From Methylotenera sp. (lineage in GTDB: Bacteria > Pseudomonadota > Gammaproteobacteria > Burkholderiales > Methylophilaceae): DNA of 18,512 bases. Numbering within the stretch: the stretch's first letter is position 1; each line of letters begins with the position of its first letter. Below, one piece after another: positions 14,927-18,512 of this stretch. The stretch spans positions 1 to 18,512 of the forward strand of contig DAIDAH010000021.1 of the NCBI GenBank assembly GCA_027310735.1, given 5' to 3'. A program made the translations under genes and the position numbers. The notes beneath the pieces were generated by a model. The model was not told the DNA's origin and searched no databases. It was given only the letters and a program-made list of their open reading frames with translations.

Positions 14927-17206
14927 ATGATAGCTCAAGAATTAGAAGTTAGCCTACACATGGCGTTTATGGATGCCAGACAAAAGCGCCATGAACTCAT
15001 CACTGTCGAGCATTTATTGCTCGCCATGATTGACAACCCAACTGCTGCGGAGGTATTGCGAGCCTGTGGCGCAAATATGGAATTGCTACGCACTGAACTT
15101 AATCAGTACATAGAAGAACATACCCCTACAGTAAGCGGTCAGGAAGAAGTAGACACTCAGCCCACACTCGGCTTCCAACGCGTAATTCAACGCGCCATGC
15201 TACATGTACAGTCTTCCGGCAAAAAAGAAGTAACAGGTGCAAATGTACTCGTTGCCATTTTTGGCGAAAAAGATTCGCATGCAGTATTTTTCTTGCACCA
15301 ACAAGGTGTCATGCGTTTAGACGTTGTTAACTTTATTTCACACGGCGTGTCTAAAGTCGCTGAAACAGCAAAACCTGAAGGCAGTGACCAAGAGGTAGAC
15401 TCAGAAGCAGTACCAAACGGCGCGCTTGAAAACTACACACTCAACTTAAATATTCAAGTATTGGCTGGGAAAATTGACCCTCTGATCGGACGCGGCCCAG
15501 AACTGGAGCGTGTGGTGCAAACACTATGTCGTCGCCGTAAAAACAACCCCTTACTTGTTGGTGAGGCAGGCGTAGGTAAAACAGCTATCGCCGAAGGTTT
15601 GGCACGTCGTATTGTTGAAAAAGACATACCGGATGTACTTGCTAATGCAACAGTCTACTCACTTGACATGGGTGCATTACTTGCAGGCACTAAATATCGC
15701 GGAGACTTTGAACAACGCTTAAAAGCAGTGATGAAACAACTAGCTGAAAAGCCGGATGCTATTTTATTCATTGACGAAATTCACACCTTGATTGGTGCAG
15801 GCTCAGCCAGTGGCGGCACATTAGATGCCAGCAATTTACTAAAACCAGCGCTTTCAAATGGCTCACTCAAATGCATTGGCGCAACTACCTACCAAGAGTA
15901 TCGTGGCATCTTTGAAAAAGACCATGCACTATCACGCCGCTTCCAAAAAATTGATGTTGCAGAACCAAGCGTAGCCGAGACAATTGAAATCTTGAAAGGA
16001 TTAAAATCACGCTTTGAAACACATCATAGCGTTAAATACTCATCCGGCGCATTGAGTACTGCTGCCGAGCTTTCTGCAAAATACATTAATGACCGCCACT
16101 TGCCTGATAAGGCGATTGATGTGATCGATGAAGCGGGTGCGGCACAACGTATTTTGCCAAAATCCAAACAGAAAAAAATCATTGGTAATAAAGAGATTGA
16201 AGATATTATTGCCAAAATCGCACGTATTCCGCCTAAGAACATTTCCAGCGATGACCGTAGCACACTTAAAACTCTTGAGCGAGACTTAAAGGCCGTTGTA
16301 TTTGGTCAGGATAAAGCCATTGAAACATTAACCTCAGCAGTCAAAATGGCGCGTAGCGGGTTAGGTCAGGCCAACAAACCAATCGGCAGCTTCTTATTTA
16401 GCGGGCCGACTGGTGTAGGTAAAACTGAGGTTGCTAAACAACTTGCATACATTATGGGCATTGAGTTAATTCGCTTTGATATGAGTGAATACATGGAGCG
16501 TCATGCCGTGTCACGCTTGATTGGCGCGCCTCCTGGTTACGTAGGCTTTGAGCAGGGTGGCTTGATGACTGAGGCCATCACCAAGCATCCATACTGCGTA
16601 CTATTGCTAGATGAAATTGAAAAAGCGCATCCAGACATTTTCAACATCCTGTTACAAGTCATGGATCACGGCACGCTCACCGACAACAATGGTCGCAAGG
16701 CGGACTTCAGGAATGTAACGATTATCATGACCACCAATGCTGGCGCTGAAAGCTTATCAAAATCCAATATAGGCTTTACTAACGCTAAACAGGCTGGCGA
16801 TGAGCAGGCCGACATCAAGCGCTTATTTAGCCCTGAATTCCGCAATCGTTTAGATGCGACAGTATCATTCACGGCACTCTCACAAGACATTATCATTCGT
16901 GTTGTAGATAAGTTCCTGATTCAGCTTGAAGATCAGTTGCATGAGAAGAAAGTGGAAGCAACCTTCAGCGACACATTAAAAGCCTATTTAGGTAAAAAAG
17001 GCTTTGACCCGCAAATGGGTGCACGTCCAATGGCCAGATTAATTCAAGACACTATCCGCAAAGCACTTGCGGACGAATTACTGTTTGGCAAATTAGCTAA
17101 TGGCGGTAGCGTACATGTTGATATTGATGACAAGGATGAAGTAAAACTAATCTTTGAAACAGGTGCTCCACGTAAAGATGCCGACTTAGTGGCTACGGTA
17201 GAATAA
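14927..17206 (+). CDS. clpA: ATP-dependent Clp protease ATP-binding subunit ClpA
   Basis: ClpA is a hexameric AAA+ unfoldase that threads substrates into the ClpP peptidase. The 759-residue length is normal. The N-domain (about 1-140) starts MIAQELEVSLHMAF, close to the family consensus. D1 has Walker A GEAGVGKT (212-219) and Walker B ILFIDE (279-284). D2 has Walker A GPTGVGKT (493-500), the pore loop block IGAPPGYVGFEQGG (532-545) and Walker B VLLLDE (558-563). The ClpP-docking loop reads IGF (615-617), the equivalent of IGL in E. coli. No middle domain like that of ClpB/ClpC is present. The start at ATG 14927 is fixed by a good Shine-Dalgarno. clpP is not in the window. The gene ends 22 bases before a bidirectional terminator. 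Confidence 0.98.
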   Translation: MIAQELEVSLHMAFMDARQKRHELITVEHLLLAMIDNPTAAEVLRACGANMELLRTELNQYIEEHTPTVSGQEEVDTQPTLGFQRVIQRAMLHVQSSGKKEVTGANVLVAIFGEKDSHAVFFLHQQGVMRLDVVNFISHGVSKVAETAKPEGSDQEVDSEAVPNGALENYTLNLNIQVLAGKIDPLIGRGPELERVVQTLCRRRKNNPLLVGEAGVGKTAIAEGLARRIVEKDIPDVLANATVYSLDMGALLAGTKYRGDFEQRLKAVMKQLAEKPDAILFIDEIHTLIGAGSASGGTLDASNLLKPALSNGSLKCIGATTYQEYRGIFEKDHALSRRFQKIDVAEPSVAETIEILKGLKSRFETHHSVKYSSGALSTAAELSAKYINDRHLPDKAIDVIDEAGAAQRILPKSKQKKIIGNKEIEDIIAKIARIPPKNISSDDRSTLKTLERDLKAVVFGQDKAIETLTSAVKMARSGLGQANKPIGSFLFSGPTGVGKTEVAKQLAYIMGIELIRFDMSEYMERHAVSRLIGAPPGYVGFEQGGLMTEAITKHPYCVLLLDEIEKAHPDIFNILLQVMDHGTLTDNNGRKADFRNVTIIMTTNAGAESLSKSNIGFTNAKQAGDEQADIKRLFSPEFRNRLDATVSFTALSQDIIIRVVDKFLIQLEDQLHEKKVEATFSDTLKAYLGKKGFDPQMGARPMARLIQDTIRKALADELLFGKLANGGSVHVDIDDKDEVKLIFETGAPRKDADLVATVE

Positions 17207-17228
17207 GCGTTCCAGCTATCTGTTTAAG

Positions 17229-17260
17229 AAAAACAGCCAATTATTTAATTGGCTGTTTTT
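17229..17260. terminator. Bidirectional terminator between clpA and the GST gene
   Basis: AAAAACAGCCAAT and ATTGGCTGTTTTT form a perfect 13-bp stem with a 6-base loop, A-rich on one side and T-rich on the other, so it serves both converging units. The GST stop codon starts the loop on the minus strand, and the last GST codons make up one arm of the stem. Confidence 0.88.
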
Positions 17261-17858
17261 CCATTACTCGTTTAAATAACTCTGATTCAACCAAGTTTTG
17301 TAACCAAGCTTTAAGCTTTGGATAATCTGCTGACTCAAACCAAACTGGATCAACACCTGCAAACTGCCGCACAAAGGGAAAAATCGCTATATCAGCCAGA
17401 CTTAAAGTGTCTCTGATCAGAAAGCTTGTTTTCTCCAACTTTTCTTCCAACTTACTCAAAAACACCTCACCTTGACTACGGTAATCTTGCGCGGATTGCT
17501 CTGGAAATCGGATAGCATACTTGTACTTATCCAAAGCCAGCTTAAAGGCATCATCATTATCTACAATCAACTGCTTTGTCTCTATGGAATCTAAGACTAA
17601 CCAGCCATCAATGTCTCTTTGCTGTAGCGCCCAGTGCATAATCTCAAGACTTTGATCAATGACTTTACCATCCAACAAAACCAAAACAGGCACAGTACCT
17701 TTAGGTGATACCTGCAGCATTTGCGCAGGCTTATCTTTAAGAGAAATTTCGCAGATATTGACCGTCACACCCGCATAACTAAGTGCCATACGCGCACGCA
17801 TGGCATAAGGACAGCGACGATAGGAATAAAGAACTGGCCGAGACTCTAAATCAACCAC
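17241..17858 (-). CDS. Glutathione S-transferase family protein
   Basis: This is a 205-residue soluble thiol-transferase-like protein. The N-terminal thioredoxin fold (about 7-80) has RRCPYAMRARMAL with Cys16 as the likely catalytic or glutathione-contacting residue, the cis-proline motif TVPVL (Pro57) and DQSLEI (68-73) with Ser70 at the glutathione site. A helical C-terminal domain follows, with LSLADIAIFPFVRQF as its core. A cysteine in a CPYA context suggests a glutaredoxin-like or omega-type activity rather than a tyrosine- or serine-type GST. The start is GTG; AGG (17867-17869) lies eight bases upstream, and the pyrD stop is only four bases away, so translation is probably coupled to pyrD. 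No substrate can be inferred. Confidence 0.9.
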   Translation of the reverse strand: MVDLESRPVLYSYRRCPYAMRARMALSYAGVTVNICEISLKDKPAQMLQVSPKGTVPVLVLLDGKVIDQSLEIMHWALQQRDIDGWLVLDSIETKQLIVDNDDAFKLALDKYKYAIRFPEQSAQDYRSQGEVFLSKLEEKLEKTSFLIRDTLSLADIAIFPFVRQFAGVDPVWFESADYPKLKAWLQNLVESELFKRVMEKQPIK

Positions 17859-17862
17859 CTAT

Positions 17863-18512
17863 CTAGCCTAAAGTTTTACAAATATCGTGAATCAGCTTGG
17901 GGCCTTTATAGATTAAGCCGCTATACACCTGCACCAAGCTGGCACCAGCAGCTATTTTTTCGACCGCGTCAGCACCACTCAAAATGCCACCTACACCGAT
18001 GATAGGCAATGCCCCCTGCAAGCGCTGCGATAACTGCTGAATCACCAATGTCGACTTTTCTCGTACAGGGGCTCCCGATAAACCACCGACTTCATCAGCA
18101 TGCTCTAGCCCCTGCACCATCTCACGTGACAGAGTAGTATTCGTCGCAATCACACCATCTATCTTATGCTCAACCAGTAAATCTGCAATTTCATTGATTT
18201 GTTCAAGCTCCAAATCTGGCGCTATTTTTAAAGCAATTGGCACATAGTGTCCATGCTGAAGCGCAAGTTTTTCTTGTTCCAATTTAAGCGTTGCTAGCAG
18301 ACTGGAAAGTGCCTCTTTCTCCTGCAAAGCTCGTAAGTTTTTAGTATTAGGCGATGAAATATTCACAGTGATATAACTGGCATAAGCATAGACTTTTCGC
18401 ATGCAGATCAGATAATCATCAACAGCATTTTCAATCGGCGTATCAAAATTCTTGCCGATATTGATGCCTAGCACACCTTTATATTTGGCAGCTTTGACAT
18501 TGTCTATAAGAC
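17863..18512 (-). CDS. pyrD: Dihydroorotate dehydrogenase, class 2 (5' partial)
   Basis: PyrD oxidises dihydroorotate to orotate in pyrimidine synthesis; class 2 enzymes are peripheral inner-membrane proteins passing electrons to quinone. The frame stays open through the right edge (KAAKYKGVLGINIGKN continues upstream of the first in-frame GTG at 18474), so this is the C-terminal part, about 216 residues of an expected 335-345. Visible motifs are GVLGINIGKN, DDYLICM, NISSPNT with the catalytic serine typical of class 2, ALKIAPDL, ATNTTLSR, GLSGAPV, the FMN phosphate-binding IIGVGGI, and ASLVQVYSGLIYKGP. All are intact. The GST gene follows after four bases and is very likely in the same transcript. 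Confidence 0.97.
   Translation of the reverse strand, partial: LIDNVKAAKYKGVLGINIGKNFDTPIENAVDDYLICMRKVYAYASYITVNISSPNTKNLRALQEKEALSSLLATLKLEQEKLALQHGHYVPIALKIAPDLELEQINEIADLLVEHKIDGVIATNTTLSREMVQGLEHADEVGGLSGAPVREKSTLVIQQLSQRLQGALPIIGVGGILSGADAVEKIAAGASLVQVYSGLIYKGPKLIHDICKTLG

Noticed and set aside
1..18512. Mobile elements, CRISPR arrays, toxin-antitoxin or defence genes
   Set aside because: No transposase, integrase, regularly spaced repeats or recognised defence or toxin domain was seen; all large frames are housekeeping or common membrane genes.

Overview
The window is an 18.5 kb stretch of ordinary, gene-dense bacterial chromosome. It most likely comes from a lower-GC betaproteobacterium, possibly of the Methylophilaceae. 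That placement is an inference from four things: the tgt-yajC-secD-secF block, pssA next to a long-form leuA, a ccsA/ypjD gene divergent from ffh, and the amino-acid flavour of SecF, ClpA and the membrane proteins. I see no insertion sequence, prophage, CRISPR array or foreign-looking island. Both ends cut a gene: a diguanylate cyclase on the left and pyrD on the right.

Layout, left to right. (1) The C-terminal part of a membrane-bound HAMP-GGDEF diguanylate cyclase (+). (2) A tRNA-Lys(UUU) gene (-) with its own sigma70-type promoter and a strong intrinsic terminator. (3) ffh (-), divergent from a ypjD/ccsA-like haem-handling membrane protein (+) that may be translated from a leaderless mRNA. 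(4) A minus-strand pair, a YedA-like DMT exporter followed by an HAD-IB phosphatase. (5) leuA and pssA (-), separated by about 420 bases that look like a leucine-responsive leader. (6) The tgt-yajC-secD-secF cluster (+), joining tRNA queuosine modification to the accessory Sec translocon. (7) A CNNM/CorB-type membrane protein with CBS domains (+), with its own promoter. (8) clpS-clpA (+), the adaptor and unfoldase of the ClpAP protease. (9) Convergent to clpA, the pyrD-GST pair (-), sharing a bidirectional terminator with it.

Several gene starts are better placed downstream of the longest reading frame: ypjD/ccsA at 2967, leuA at 7057, the CNNM gene at 13085, clpS at 14519 and clpA at 14927. 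The reasons are promoter boxes, Shine-Dalgarno spacing and family N-termini.

The most interesting non-standard content lies between genes. First is a 44-codon, leucine-rich small ORF just downstream of a good promoter and upstream of leuA; its end can form mutually exclusive GC-rich hairpins. Second is a 50-codon ORF that fills the gap before clpS on the opposite strand and overlaps the clpS start. Third is a 24-bp near-perfect palindrome between leuA and the exporter. I found no convincing new multi-gene system; the leuA leader is the best candidate for an undescribed regulatory element.
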